From Antedon bifida (lineage: Eukaryota; Echinodermata; Crinoidea; Comatulida; Antedonidae): a stretch of 64,000 nucleotides of DNA. Within the stretch, counting starts at the first letter, position 1. The number at the start of each line of letters is the position of its first letter. The notes beneath the pieces were generated by a model. It was given only the letters and a program-made list of their open reading frames with translations. It was not told the DNA's origin and made no database searches. Shown here in pieces: positions 1-10,930 of the stretch. The translations under genes and the position numbers were made by a program. The stretch lies in NCBI GenBank assembly GCA_963402885.1, contig OY727102.1, positions 14,694,001-14,758,000 on the forward strand. Reading direction: 5' to 3'.

Positions 1-912
1 AGTATGTAAGTGCGTTTGGTAACCTAGCTAAAGAGACCAACACTGTATTACTACCAGCAAACACTGGAGACATCAGTAGTATGGTTGCACAGGTACCGTA
101 TGCCATTATTGTAATAGTATTGATTTGCTATTCATTTGTACTTGTTGAGTTGAGTGACTAATCAGTAAATGGGATGACTTGAGAAATTAAAAAGTTTCCC
201 CAGCGTCGAAAGTGCCTTTATTTTAGCAATACGCAGCTTACAACAAACAGTTTAATCTCAAGATGATGAATGGCGTTAGATGTTACATGGTCATGTGGTT
301 TGATCTTCCGATGATGATGATGTGACGCGACGCAGTGACAAACATGGTGTGCATTATAAAGGGGAAACCCCGGCCTGCGCTGAATTCAGTGCAATGTTTA
401 CCTTCTAAATAAATTACAATGCAATTTCCGGGGACCTACTGTAGGTCTATATTTCTAAAATGTTCTTTCTTACCTCTGTCCCAACCATGGTGGGGCTGAG
501 GTGGCAGACTATATTATATTTGCTTCATTACGTTAATCCAGCTGGGTAGTTAGGCCAGGGTTTTAGGCTGCCAAATAACGCTTATGTAGACTTCTGGCTC
601 TTGTGCCCAGTTCAACCTGGGGGGTTATCCTGGTCCCTCTCAACCCTTGACGTTGTGGACAGATGAATGAGCAGTGTGTAGTGGCAGCTAGGGAGATAAA
701 TACATACTTTTACATCAATTTTTTGGTTTCAGGGTTTAGCAATCTATGGTAACCTCAATAAACAAAATGCCCAGAAGTCTTTGTCAGAATCTGCAGTTGA
801 TATGATAGATGACAAAACAAAAGACAACGGCCAAATGAAACATGAGTACAACACCGATGAGTATAGCACGCCAGATGATACAAAATCAAAAAGCGATCAT
901 GATACGTTATGA
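1..912 (+). CDS. STOML2: Stomatin-like protein 2, mitochondrial (3' end, partial)
   Basis: Two final exons are visible: 1-92 and 733-912, with a GT-AG intron 93-732. Exon 1-92 reads YVSAFGNLAKETNTVLLPAN and then a GDISSMVAQ stretch; the next exon continues in frame with GLAIYGNLNK and ends in TGA at 910-912. The order 'YVSAF..LAK..NT.LLP.N.GD..SMVAQ' followed by a '.YG.L.K' segment is what I know from the C-terminal part of vertebrate STOML2. STOML2 is an SPFH-domain scaffold of the mitochondrial inner membrane that binds cardiolipin and prohibitins and stabilises respiratory complexes. The SPFH domain itself lies upstream of the window. The last 50 or so residues are acidic and low in complexity, as expected for the poorly conserved tail. 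Identity is inferred from motif memory but is quite specific. No clear AATAAA was seen soon after the stop. Confidence 0.85.
475..710 (+). repeat. SINE-like repeat in the STOML2 intron
   Basis: The right part (about 650-710) contains TGGACAGATGAATGAG followed by a TGGCAG block, which recurs in the repeat at 33480-33775 (TGGACAGACGAATGAG, then TGGCAG). The shared tail suggests two members of one dispersed SINE family. This copy lies entirely inside the 93-732 intron. A tRNA-like head is not obvious here. Confidence 0.4.
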
Positions 913-2412
913 TCAAGTGTGACTTGGCTTAGCAGTACATTTTATAAATGTTTTTAAAGTAAAAGTAACGAATTGATAAAAAATGCTGTAAAACTTTTGA
1001 ATGGTGCCGTAATATTCTTGATTTGAGTAACTACCAAACAAAGATGATCATTTTTGTTGATTGATTTTGATCATAATGCAAGTGTATTTTTATTAAACGA
1101 AAACAGAAAGTTTAGCGATAATACAGAAGGTACATAAAAATGTAATATAGAAGATAAATATGGGTATCTTCACTTCACTAAAAACAGCCTTGCTATAATC
1201 TACACTAATATAAAAGGCAGCATAATTACTGTAGTGTAATGCAACGGAATAGAAATTAAAATTTCTCCAGGTCATTATGTAAATTTTAGGCATTTTTCGC
1301 AAGGAAAAAGTATATAAAAATATAGGAATAATTAATACTGTACTGTTTCAGTGCAAACATTAATTATCTTATAACATTACAAAAATGGCACTTCATCAGG
1401 TCGTCACAAATTGAAAGGTCCCAAAAGCTGGTTTGCCACGTAGGGGCAACGAAAGTGAGTTGACCAATCACAAGCAAAATTCGGATGATCCATCGCATTG
1501 TGATTGGTTAAATTAAGGATCAGCTCTGATCTTTTCTGAAATTACCTTACTTCAGTAATTTTGGCACCAGGGAAGAAAGAGTCGCTTCATATTGCACACT
1601 TATAGAAATGGACAATAATAATATTTTCGGGAAACAAATTAAATATTTGGGATGAAATTTATGTCAATATTTAATGCTAAATTAATGTTGGCGTCTAAAT
1701 AGAAATGATCCACTACTAAGTGTTTATTGTTTAATAGGTGGGTACTTTTTGAAATAAATAACATACATGAATATTGTAAGTGTTTGTTATGAGTCAACCA
1801 ACAGCAGAACATCACCACTATTAAGGAAGTATGTGATAGAATAACTTCATTGACACATTAAACAAATAATAATAAATAAATAGTATAATAATTTAAGTCC
1901 CCTGAAAAAAAGAATTTTTAAACAATTTTTGTTGAATATGTAATTTTTATGTCATATAATAGTTATCCACTTTGACCAAAAATTGGATCGAAAAACATTT
2001 ATTTACCTCTGAAAAACTGTAATTTAAAGGGAAAATAGTCAAATTGGCTGCCAGCCAATGGGTTTTTGGTTGAATTTAGTCATTTATTTTGTCATTTTAT
2101 AAGTGAAACATTTGTTTTTTCTGTTTTTTTTTTACGAAACTGAATAACTTGATTAAAACTACAAAATCACCTATTCAAAGTCTGATTTTATTAATCTGCA
2201 TTGTTCATGTTTTTGGGGGACAATACATCTTTAATAATAAATAACATAACGAATAAAATAATATATCTTTGCTTTTATTTCGTGATAGATCCACAAAAAG
2301 TCAAACTCGATGCCGACAGCTGATTATCTGTATTGAAAACTTAAATGATATACAGTATTCAGAAAAATGTTCTGTCTTAGTGAAGCTAATTTTATAAATC
2401 ATCTCACCGCAT
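913..2412. other. Intergenic AT-rich spacer
   Basis: No coding sequence was recognised. The only structured part is 1435-1515, where 'GAGTTGACCAATCACAAGC' and 'CATTGTGATTGGTTAAATT' match the inner arms of the inverted-repeat family best seen at 7777-7960. The rest is A/T-rich with no open frame that resembles a protein. Confidence 0.6.
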
Positions 2413-2564
2413 AAAGCTCTGTCTACACTATCAAACTAGTTTGACAAAAACCAAATATGTTAGCGATATGCCCAAATATGGTACTGATGACACCATCATG
2501 TCCATATATGGGCACATCACATTTTTTTGTCACATACATTTTGATAGTGTAGACGGAGCTTAAG
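2413..2564. mobile_element. MITE-like element, family A
   Basis: The ends are inverted repeats: AAAGCTCTGTCTACACTATC on the left and GATAGTGTAGACGGAGCTTA on the right. The core contains GCCCAAATATGGTACTGATG and CATATATGGGCACATCAC. The same ends and core recur at 7667-7777, 13213-13360, 19047-19158, 42321-42480 and 45129-45290. It has no coding capacity. The structure fits a non-autonomous DNA transposon; a target-site duplication was not resolved. Confidence 0.7.
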
Positions 2565-3189
2565 AATGTACAGACAAGATAATATGATATAAATTATGTA
2601 TGTATTTCGCCCTCATACGGCGGTGTTGCTGATTATTATTATAATATTATTATTGTTATGTGCAGGTAATATTATTTATTCAAGGATAAATGTTGTTACA
2701 GGAAAAGCGTCTTTTAGTATCGTTTCTTTTGTTGAATGATCTGGCCAATCAGTGTTTAGCAATTAATACTAATAATAATCTTCTTGAAATTCGACATCTT
2801 GGAAGAAGGAAATGGTAGGTAAATTGACCCAAGGAATGCAGTTGGAATGAGTATAATTTACTGCTAATAATTACTATTTTGAGCGGATAATCGCAGTGTA
2901 CTTATAAAATGAGCCTACAGTAATAATGATGTGAATACACCAGTACATAAGTCTTTGGTTTGTATTGACGAGGCTTAAAGGGAGTTAAATACATGGTTTT
3001 TCTTTGTATAAGTATTATGCAGCATCCGGAAGTAGGCTACTGCCTATACCTATAATTCTTCCACACCGCTTTATCACATGAGTATATTGTTTATTGTTTT
3101 ATTCTTCATGATTCAACTAGGCCTACACAGTAGCAATTTTTCAATTTAAAACTTTTATTTTATCAATCAAAATAGGCCTATAGTATATA

Positions 3190-3238
3190 AGCCAATTGCA
3201 ATAAGCTTATAGTATATAGGCCTATTGCAATTGGCTTA
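3190..3238. repeat. Short inverted repeat
   Basis: Arms AAGCCAATTGCAATA and TATTGCAATTGGCTT flank a short spacer that holds TATAGTATATAGG. The surroundings are dense in TAGGCCTA. No gene is nearby; the function is unknown. Confidence 0.6.
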
Positions 3239-3480
3239 TGCGGATCCGAATCCGACCGTTCGTTCGTTACGGTTCAAGTGTTTTATGCGCCCCCAACTAA
3301 ATATATCATTGGTGTTCTTCCGTGTATAATAATTAGTTAAGGTGTCTTTATTAAATAAAGCATAGCATACAACTTACAACTTAATTTCATTGCAGTTAAA
3401 AACGAAACGTTTAAGAAGAAAGGAATCAAAAAAGGAATTGATAAAAAAAACACAAAATAAAAAATACAGTAAATAATATA

Positions 3481-4319
3481 CAGCAGGCCTATGGTATGAC
3501 CAGGGAGGTATAAAAATATTATTTTTATACCTCCCTGGAATGACAGTGTCGATTTTCTTTTTTTATTGTGTTATGTAGGTTCGATCCACTTTTATTTCTT
3601 CATCAATAAAATGTTCGTTTACAATGCATTGCACTTGATTAATGTATTATTATAATACAACTGACATTAAATAACTTTCAATACATCTTATATCTCACTC
3701 CTTCACAATGTACGTATAGTTTAGCACAGAATTCTTTTGTTTTATATAACTATTTTTATCTCTTTCAGGCAATCAAAAAATATTTATATTTTACTTTACC
3801 TAAATATCAATTTTATAAACGTTAATGTTATACCTTGCTAAATTGTTACGGTCCATATCTGACCACATTTTATTTGCCTTTTCTTGATTAAAAATTCACT
3901 ATTGATAACTCAGCAGTAAACATTAACCATGTTCATTTTTTACAAGATCGACCAAGTCTATGACTGACTTTACTTTTATAAATACAGAAAGTTAAAATGG
4001 AAAATATTTCATTAGTTTTGACATCATATTTTCTCCCATGTAACTTCCTGAGTAAATGAAAAACATGTTTTCAGCATAGCGCAGCATTTTACCCAGCAAT
4101 TTTTTACTTCTTTGCATGTAAATAACATATGCTTTTCTTGTTCAACCTCCTCATTACAATAATCACAATAATTGCAGTTGTCGATTTTCTTACAGAGTTT
4201 TCAAGTTATGATATTTACATTGAGTGTTTCAAAATAAATAATCGCTTTTGTTACTCAGTCAATACACAATAATATTCTGTAAGAGAATCGATACTGTGTC
4301 ATACCATAGGCCTGCAGCT
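3481..4319. mobile_element. Element with terminal inverted repeats enclosing a palindrome and LINE-like sequence
   Basis: The left edge CAGGCCTATGGTATGAC (about 3484-3500) and the right edge GTCATACCATAGGCCTG (about 4297-4313) are inverted copies. Just inside the left edge is a near-perfect palindrome (3499-3540; CCAGGGAGGTATAAAAATA and its complement). On the minus strand the interior carries a decayed stretch with a Cys-rich motif (see 4030-4200). The simplest reading is a DNA transposon of about 840 bp containing, or assembled from, older retroelement debris. This copy carries no transposase. Confidence 0.5.
4030..4200 (-). pseudogene. Decayed LINE reverse transcriptase C-terminal zinc-knuckle-like fragment
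   Basis: On the minus strand a short open stretch reads CNYCDYCNEEVEQEKHMLFT followed by CKEVKNCW. A spaced Cys/His pattern of the form C..C....E...HMLF.C...K..W is typical of the region after the reverse transcriptase domain of CR1/L2-type LINEs. A stop lies a few codons upstream and another about 15 codons downstream, so this is a dead fragment. Confidence 0.45.
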
Positions 4320-4376
4320 GTATTATGAACAGCCGTCGCAATTCCAGAACCGAATGCGTTTGATCATCATAATAGT

Positions 4377-4437
4377 AACGAAACGAACGCGTTCATCGTG
4401 TCTATTATAGACACGGATGAACGCGTTCGTTTCGTTT
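4377..4437. repeat. Near-perfect 30-bp-arm palindrome
   Basis: The left arm AACGAAACGAACGCGTTCAT is mirrored by ATGAACGCGTTCGTTTCGTT. GTGTCTAT and TATAGACAC sit at the centre. One base is unpaired. It is CpG-richer than its surroundings. It could be a small MITE or a cruciform-prone site. Confidence 0.75.
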
Positions 4438-4449
4438 GTTATATTTTAA

Positions 4450-4949
4450 TGGTTTTTTTTATATGCCTTTTTTTGTATGTTTACATTTTATGTGTATAAG
4501 TTCTGCTGTGAATTTGTCTTCTTTTGGTCCATTATTTTAATGTTTCAATTTTTGTACTACAATATTTTTATAAAATGTTGTTCACTATACTTGAATCTAT
4601 TTATGACTGAACTTGGAACAACGTTCGTATATATATGATTTTTATTTTATATACATTTGTAATCATTTATATTCTGAATGAATTATTCACTACATTGTCA
4701 CGGGGTAAGAATCATGACAGGTTCATGCTCTACTGAACACAATATTTTCTGTTGATTTGTCTTGTCCCGTGTCCCGCTTGTTCATTTTGTGTCCTAGGCA
4801 GACCCGACTCAATATCCTGTATCTTTCTGGGATCCTGCCTTCTTCCTTTCCCCCCAGATGTATTGATATTTGTCTATGTTATTTCTTATTTATTCCATTA
4901 TTGTTTAAATCTTAAAAGGAAGTAAATAAATGTTATTTTGAATTGAATT
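4450..4949 (+). mobile_element. LINE 3' tail (UTR-like)
   Basis: The block ends in AAATAAATGTTATTTTGAAT followed by TGAATT, the same 'AATAAATGTT + (TTGAA)n' ending seen for the LINE fragment at 54230-54895. The body is non-coding and T-rich. It stops just before the acceptor that precedes the ST8Sia start codon. Assignment rests on the tail alone. Confidence 0.4.
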
Positions 4950-4964
4950 TTCCAGGGTATAAAT

Positions 4965-7900
4965 ATGAATGTACAAACGCGTCGACTACGATTGATCACG
5001 TGTGGAATTTGCTTCATGTTAATTTATTTATGGTATGGCAACAAACTTTTCATCATTTCCAATGGATTCATATTTTTTTTCTTCAATTATTCGTCTTAAT
5101 CACAAAAGTACAAAGCAATACAATATGTTAGTTTATTACTGTACATATAATAACCTTCATATAATAATTTTCGTTTTATCTATTTTATTTTACAATTTTT
5201 AATGTGTTTTTTAAGTACCCCAATGGGATTAGGCCTATGTATATTACTTTTTGGGATATCAATTGAACACTGAGTCCTAATTGTACTGTTTTTAAGAATA
5301 TATTGTATATATTGTTTTTATAGTTAATAAAAAAAAAATCAATCAATAAATTTGGCCATAAGCTGCATTCACACGGTTCGTTTTATGGAGCAGAAGTAAA
5401 ACGGGCGGGGTCTATAAAACGTTTTTTTTTGGTCCGAATACTGTACTCCAAAAAGGACAAACTTGATTACGTAATAATTACTATAAAATTCACTTACCTT
5501 TATTATTTTCACATTATATACTTTTTTAGTATCATAATTTGTAATGGAAGGTTATATTCCAACAATGGTGAGAAGAAGAATAGGCCTACTGAATTGCATC
5601 TATCGGAACCACCGAGTCTCCAATCTCTGCGGGAATTATTCATGAAACCATGGAAACAAAATATATCGAATTTCCTAGATCTAAGGTAATTAATTATGAA
5701 TTATGATGATACTTTTTTTCAAAAAACTAATTTTACGTCAGGGAGCTAAGTTTAAAGAGGCAGCTGATGTTTTATTATACCTCACGTAATTTTATACTTA
5801 TAAGTTCGTTGAGAACATTGCGAACAAATACATTATCGAATGGGACTCGAACACAAGACCACCCCAGATCACCATAGTACACAACTAGGGAAGATTGACA
5901 TCACAATTGCACTCGATCTTTCCTTGTCCAGCGTATTTTTACGCAGCTTTGCGTCAGGCCGCTAAGTTAATTGGCCAAATATTTTGCTCTACTCTGACGT
6001 ATAGTTTTACTGCAAACCAAATTGAGTGTTATGATTTTTTTTAGATCTGAGTTAAAGAAAACTGTCCACACAGAAATGATTCTCAATCGGCATAATGTCC
6101 GGAAATCTCAGCGTTTTAATTTCACGTTTACAAAAGAAAAAATAACCACACACGAGTTTTTCTACAAGTTGCTGCACTGGGTATGTTTAGCCTACAACAA
6201 TTATTGTTTAGCAATGTGACTATTGCCGGGAAAAGTGTGCTGATGCAGGGATTTTCAATGGAAAATGGACACTTTGATAGTTGTGATCTTTAGATTCCTA
6301 GAAAATTAAGACCTAAGACATCTTAGTCTTCTAGATCTAGAAAACGTTTTTAGACCTGGTGTCTAGAAAACTAAAATCTAGAAAATTAAAACCTACGATA
6401 TCTTATCTAGATCTAGATTCTAGAAAACCAAGATAATTGTTTAAAAGTGAGTTGTTGTACCATATCAGGGGTAATATTTTATTTAAATGATTTTTTAAGG
6501 GTTAGAATGAGATTATTCTATTACCACTAAAGAAGGTTTATTTCTATGATGGGATGAGATTTTCAGTAAACATTTTAGATTTTCTAGTAAACAAATGGTT
6601 AAATGCTGTCGAACTAATATAGCGCTGTTAACAATCGGCAGATTGTCCCAAAGCGCTTAAAAAAGAGGAGGATGAGAGAGAAAACGGATTAATTAAAAAT
6701 TGGTGACCATTTTAAATTCAGATTCAGATAACAGATAACATTTATTCAGATAATAATGAATGAACATAAACAAAATAAGATATTAAAGTGATCATAGATA
6801 AAGCAGTAAATGGTAGTCATTATTATCATGGATCCCTTCTAGAAGTTACAACTTGTCTCGCAGGGACCCACAACAAAACACATTACTAAAAAATAAAAAT
6901 AAACCTAGAGTATATAATTATATGATTGAGGATAGAAAAAATTACAGTATAATAACATAACTAACATCTTCTTTATCAAAATTATTTAAAATTATATTTA
7001 TTTTAAACAACAACTAATATTTTATGTGTAAACTTAAATTTATTAAAATTAATTAAATTATATTTATTTTAAACAACAACTAATATTTTATGTGTAAACT
7101 TAAATAGGACCTAATATAATAGTCTAGCAGAAGGAATGTTTAAGTGAGAAGTTCTTAAATTGTAATTGTGCAATTTGGTACGTTTACAGAGCATATCAAT
7201 CATAGAAATAGGAAGTTGGTTTTTAAAATAATTTTAAAATTGTTAAGTGCCTATTTCTATGATAAGCTCATAATCAGCGGCGCTTCACATGCCAATGTCC
7301 GAATTTGGTAAACATTTTATATATTCATTTGGATTGTAATGTATTTTTAAGTTCAACTTTTACTATTTGTTTTCTTTCTACCTCAATCTTTCAGTATTCT
7401 CCTGAACAGACTGAGTACAAAAGATGTTCCATTGTAGGAAATGGAGGAATATTGAATGGAAGTAAATGTGGTCATGAAATAGATCAAGCTGACTTTGTTA
7501 TAAGGTAAGGACTATTGCATTCACTTTAAGCGCCGACTACTTGGACGTTAATATTGGTTTGCACTGGGAAGGACGCAACGCAATGGCGTACAGAACGCGT
7601 AAGTTGACCAATTACGAGCCTCGGAGTATTACTATCGCAGAACGTGCTTACGTTCGAGTGCTTGTCTAAAGCTTTGTCTACACTATCAAATCAGTTCAAT
7701 CAATCAAATAAAAATGTGTTCAATATATATGGCATCACATTTTGTTGTCGCATAAAGTTTAAAGACACAGAGCTTTAAGCTTGGTTCCCACTAGAACGTA
7801 ACGCAAGGACGTAAACGCAACGCAAGCGTTTTAACCAATGACAAGCGAAGTTATAGACAGTTAGCAATCACAAGCGAATAAGCCATCGCTTGTGATTGGT

Positions 7901-9998
7901 CAATTCACTTGCGTTGCGTTACGTCCTTGTCTTGCGTCGCTAGTGGGAACCACGCTTTAGTCTCAACGTAATTTGCAGAAGACGAGCGTACGTACTACTA
8001 GTACTAAATATTAGTAGTCTATTTTGCATAAGAATATATTACTCCAGTAAGTTTTTCGAGATGCTAGACTATCACCCGATTCTGTCACTAGATATATTCT
8101 AACTGACTATTACAAGTCATATAGAAACGAGTTCCTGCTGTATTTAATATTATGTTAGTTAGTAATGACGAAAGGCGTGTATTTCATTAATTTAATTCAA
8201 GGTGTTGTTTAAACATCCACTTCTATTTGCTTTTCCTGTTTCGGATTTGAATCACAAGTAAACGTTATCAAAATAACATTTTATTAGAAAACCTTACTCT
8301 ATACAGTGATCTTTAAAAAATGTTATTATATTACAATATTTAAATCACCGTTACCTTTCCTCCTTTTTAGATGCAATGCACCACCAATCGGTCGCTTTAA
8401 AGAAGATGCAGGTGTTAAAAGTAATATAACAACAGTTAACCCTTCGATTATTGTGAATAGGTGGGTATCTAAAGGCCAATTTCCACAGACGAGCGGTAAC
8501 GGTAAGCGGAAAACCGCATTAAATCTTGTCCTACGTAGAATCTGTATCTATCCTGAGCGGAAACCATCCGCCCGTTATGTATTTGTATGTGTACCGGGCC
8601 TACGTGTAAATGTTCATAGGAATAACATAGATTCTATATTGTTATTACCGTTATCGCTCATCTCTTTGTAAATTGGCCTTAAAACTATATGTATGGTATG
8701 CAGTATTATATTCATATATATTTATACTATTTCATGCATCATGGATGAAGGGAAAGAGACCATGAAGCCATAAAGATGATTTTACTTAATTCCGTAGCAT
8801 TTTACCCTTGTTAAAATAATCTTAATTTTGGAAACTTTAAAACCGTTTCAATTTCGGCTATTTCTCACCATCCACACACTCGAGAGTCGCTATAGGCCTT
8901 TCATAATATTGAGCAATATAATCTTAGCAAGGTATGACGGTTTGGTTCCCAGGACTAGTACGCGACAAGGACGTAAGCGCAACGCAAACGAGTTGACCAA
9001 TGACAAGCGACAGTTCAGATAATCCATCGCTTGTGATTGGTCAAATTATAAATTAAAAGGTGTCTTCTGATTAGTATATGGGTTGGTTGTTTGTTGAATA
9101 GTTCCCATCGTTCGATCGGGGAAACGTGTTGACTTTGCATTGTGAATAAACAGTTGAGTGGGGAAATCCCGTTTCGGTTTGGTGAGTCGAATCAATATGG
9201 AAGGAAGTACTTCTGAATTTTGATAATCCGAGCGCTTAAATATTTCCGCGTGGATGTTAAGTTTTCACCTGTATGTTTTTTTTAAAGATATGGTAGAGCA
9301 AAAAACAAAGGTCAACAATCCCGGCTGATAAAAGACATGAAGGAATACAACAATTACATATGGTTTCCAAGTTTTGCGGCAAAATGGATTTATGACTTGA
9401 GCATTAAATTAAATAAATTACTAAACAAGAATTTGAAATCTGTAACATTTGTACATGGAAATCCAAAACATTTTAGAGAGATAAAAGACTATTGGTCGAA
9501 AAAACACATGTACAAATTGTTATCAACAGGTTAGTATGCATGCAATGACTTAAAGGTTAACTCCGGGAACGTTTTTGATAACAAGAGAAATCAGAGACAT
9601 TTTTTTCGGCTACTGGGTAGACAATTTTGAACAAAGAATGGCATCTACACTCTGTATTGAAACCATGGAAGTAAACAATATATTTACCTCCATCCATGTT
9701 GAAACTAATTATGTAACTTAATGTAACGACCAATTAGATAACATCGAATCTAATTGTTTCATTTTTTGTTCATGTTTTAGGCTTTTACATAACAACGGCT
9801 TCACTCTTATTTTGCCAAGAGGTTCATTTGTATGGCTTTTGGCCATTCGCTTCAGATTTACACAACCGCTCGACACCTTACCACTATTTTGAGGATGTAA
9901 AATTAACTAAAGCATCTCATGCTTTCGACAGTGAATTTGATAAATTGCTTAGTCTACACAAGGATGGTGTTCTACAACTCCACGTCGACGATTGCTAA
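4965..9998 (+). CDS. Alpha-2,8-sialyltransferase (ST8Sia family), seven exons
   Basis: Exons: 4965-5032, 5530-5685, 6045-6180, 7395-7504, 8371-8460, 9288-9529, 9781-9998; all GT-AG with matching phases, 339 residues. This is a Golgi type II glycosyltransferase that adds sialic acid from CMP-sialic acid to sialylated glycans. An N-terminal RRLR is followed by a membrane anchor at about residues 10-27 and then a stem. Sialylmotif L spans about 129-175 (C131, VGNGGIL, C145, EID, FVIRCN). Motif S is at about 268-290 (STGFYITT...[10 protein letters not shown]). Motif III is YHYFED (301-306). Motif VS is H314-x4-E319. C279 and the terminal C339 suit the family's paired disulfides. Several N-glycosylation sequons (NIS, NFT, NIT) are present. 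The RCN.PP segment looks more like the ST8Sia1/5/6 group than the polysialyltransferases, but I do not assign a subtype. Introns carry MITE-like elements. An acceptor AG at 4954-4955 suggests a non-coding 5' exon upstream. Converges on the minus-strand gene at 10931-14457. Confidence 0.93.
5830..5935 (-). repeat. tRNA-like (B-box) SINE fragment
   Basis: On the minus strand, TTGTGTTCGAGTCCCA resembles a Pol III B box (GTTCGANTCC). It lies in ST8Sia intron 2. No clear A box or cloverleaf was found, so I call it a SINE fragment rather than a tRNA gene. Confidence 0.35.
6285..6435. repeat. TCTAGA-rich degenerate repeat
   Basis: Repeated variants of CTAGAAAA, AGACCTA and TCTAGATCTAGA are packed in about 150 bp of ST8Sia intron 3. 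It looks like a decayed short tandem repeat. Confidence 0.5.
6700..6900 (-). mobile_element. LINE 3' tail, minus strand
   Basis: Read on the minus strand, it ends in AATAAATGTTATCTG followed by repeated ATCTGAAT-like units, the same kind of ending as other LINE tails here. It lies in ST8Sia intron 3. No open frame remains. Confidence 0.35.
6985..7106. repeat. Direct tandem duplication, AT-rich
   Basis: The block TTATTTTAAACAACAACTAA and the following TATTTTATGTGTAAACTTAA occur twice back to back (about 7000-7045 and 7060-7106). This is a recent local duplication inside ST8Sia intron 3. Confidence 0.8.
7667..7777. mobile_element. MITE-like element, family A (diverged)
   Basis: Left end AAAGCTTTGTCTACACTATC, right end with CATAAAGTTT and ACAGAGCTTTA. 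It is shorter than the copy at 2413-2564 and has lost much of the core. It directly abuts the family B element at 7777, in ST8Sia intron 4. Confidence 0.55.
7777..7960. mobile_element. MITE-like element, family B (best copy)
   Basis: Long inverted ends: GCTTGGTTCCCACTAG with AACGCAAGGACGTAAACGCA on the left, and ACGTCCTTG with CTAGTGGGAACCACGCTTTA on the right. The inner part pairs ACCAATGACAAGCGA with TCGCTTGTGATTGGT. Related pieces occur at 1435-1515, 8935-9050, 26175-26290, 26318-26420 and 27060-27190. It lies in ST8Sia intron 4 and is non-coding. Confidence 0.75.
8063..8127. mobile_element. MITE-like element, family D (fragment)
   Basis: GATTCTGTCACTAGATATAT with TAACTGACTATTACAAGTCA matches the inverted complement of the hairpin element at 43113-43188. 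It lies in ST8Sia intron 4. Confidence 0.5.
8935..9050. mobile_element. MITE-like element, family B (partial)
   Basis: Contains GTTCCCAGGACTAG, ACAAGGACGTAAGCGCAACG, GTTGACCAATGACAAGCG and CATCGCTTGTGATTGGTCAA, as in the copy at 7777-7960, but without the right terminal repeat. It lies in ST8Sia intron 5. Confidence 0.65.
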
Positions 9999-10930
9999 TA
10001 TCAGTATTTACTTAATAGTTCTAAGCATACAGATATATTTTTTATCATTTAAAGCAAAGGCTAAATCTCGTACTTTGCAAACAAAGAGGTCTGTTTCTCC
10101 TAATAAGCATAGTCTACACAAAGGTTTCTAAAACAAATTACGAATTTAATTGTGTTTCCTTTAGACATTATTGCTTTGAAAACTGTGTATTAATTATAAC
10201 TTGTTATCGCCAACTCTGATGACAGTATAAATACAGCTTTACATATTAGGTTTTTTTTGGGAGAGAATATAAATTGTAGAAATACGTTTTATGATTACTG
10301 TATAGTGTACAGTTGGTCAGCCTGCTTTGTTTTAATTGATGAAAAGATAATCTTGACCGTTCATAGCAGCTGATTTTCTTGTTTAGGACTTAAGTTAACA
10401 GTAATATAGAGACTTGTAAGTTGGAGGTTGTTGGGGGGGGGGGGGGGTGGGGTTGTGGGATTGGGTGTCATCTCACTGCTTCTGAACAGGGGCGGTTCCA
10501 GGATTTTGAAATTGAGGTTGGAGTGGGAGAAGGCCTACTTATTACAATGAAATGCTGAACTTAAAATAATGTCCTATCTTTTGCATTGTAACTACAGTAT
10601 ATCAATTTAGCACCGTCAGTCAATGTTGAATGCCCTCCAAAGCTGGACAAATTAAATTGGATAATAACAAAGCATTACAGTACCCTGTCCATGAAATAGA
10701 AGAATACTTCAGATTTTAGAACTGTTAAAAACATTTGGTGAAGCGCAATATTTTGTTTTATGGTGTATTAGGAGAAATAATTGAGATATTATATATAATA
10801 TAAACTAAATAGAAACATTGGTCCCTGTCAGGAGTCTGGTTAGATTTAATTGTACAAAATTTATTTATTTACAAACATAATCAAGGCTTTATTTGCTTTA
10901 TATCGACTTAATAAACTACTGCATTTATGT
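9999..10930. other. Convergent intergenic region with a G-run
   Basis: Contains the 3' flanks of ST8Sia (+) and the unknown membrane-protein gene (-). At about 10433-10447 there is a run of about 15 G followed by TGGGGTTGTGGG, a G-quadruplex-prone tract. At 10888-10893 TTTATT gives an AATAAA poly(A) signal for the minus-strand gene, about 40 bp past its stop codon. Otherwise nothing was recognised. Confidence 0.6.

Noticed and set aside
8306..8671. 121-codon frame around ST8Sia exon 5
   Set aside because: Only 8371-8460 is coding; the rest reads through the donor at 8461 into intron sequence.
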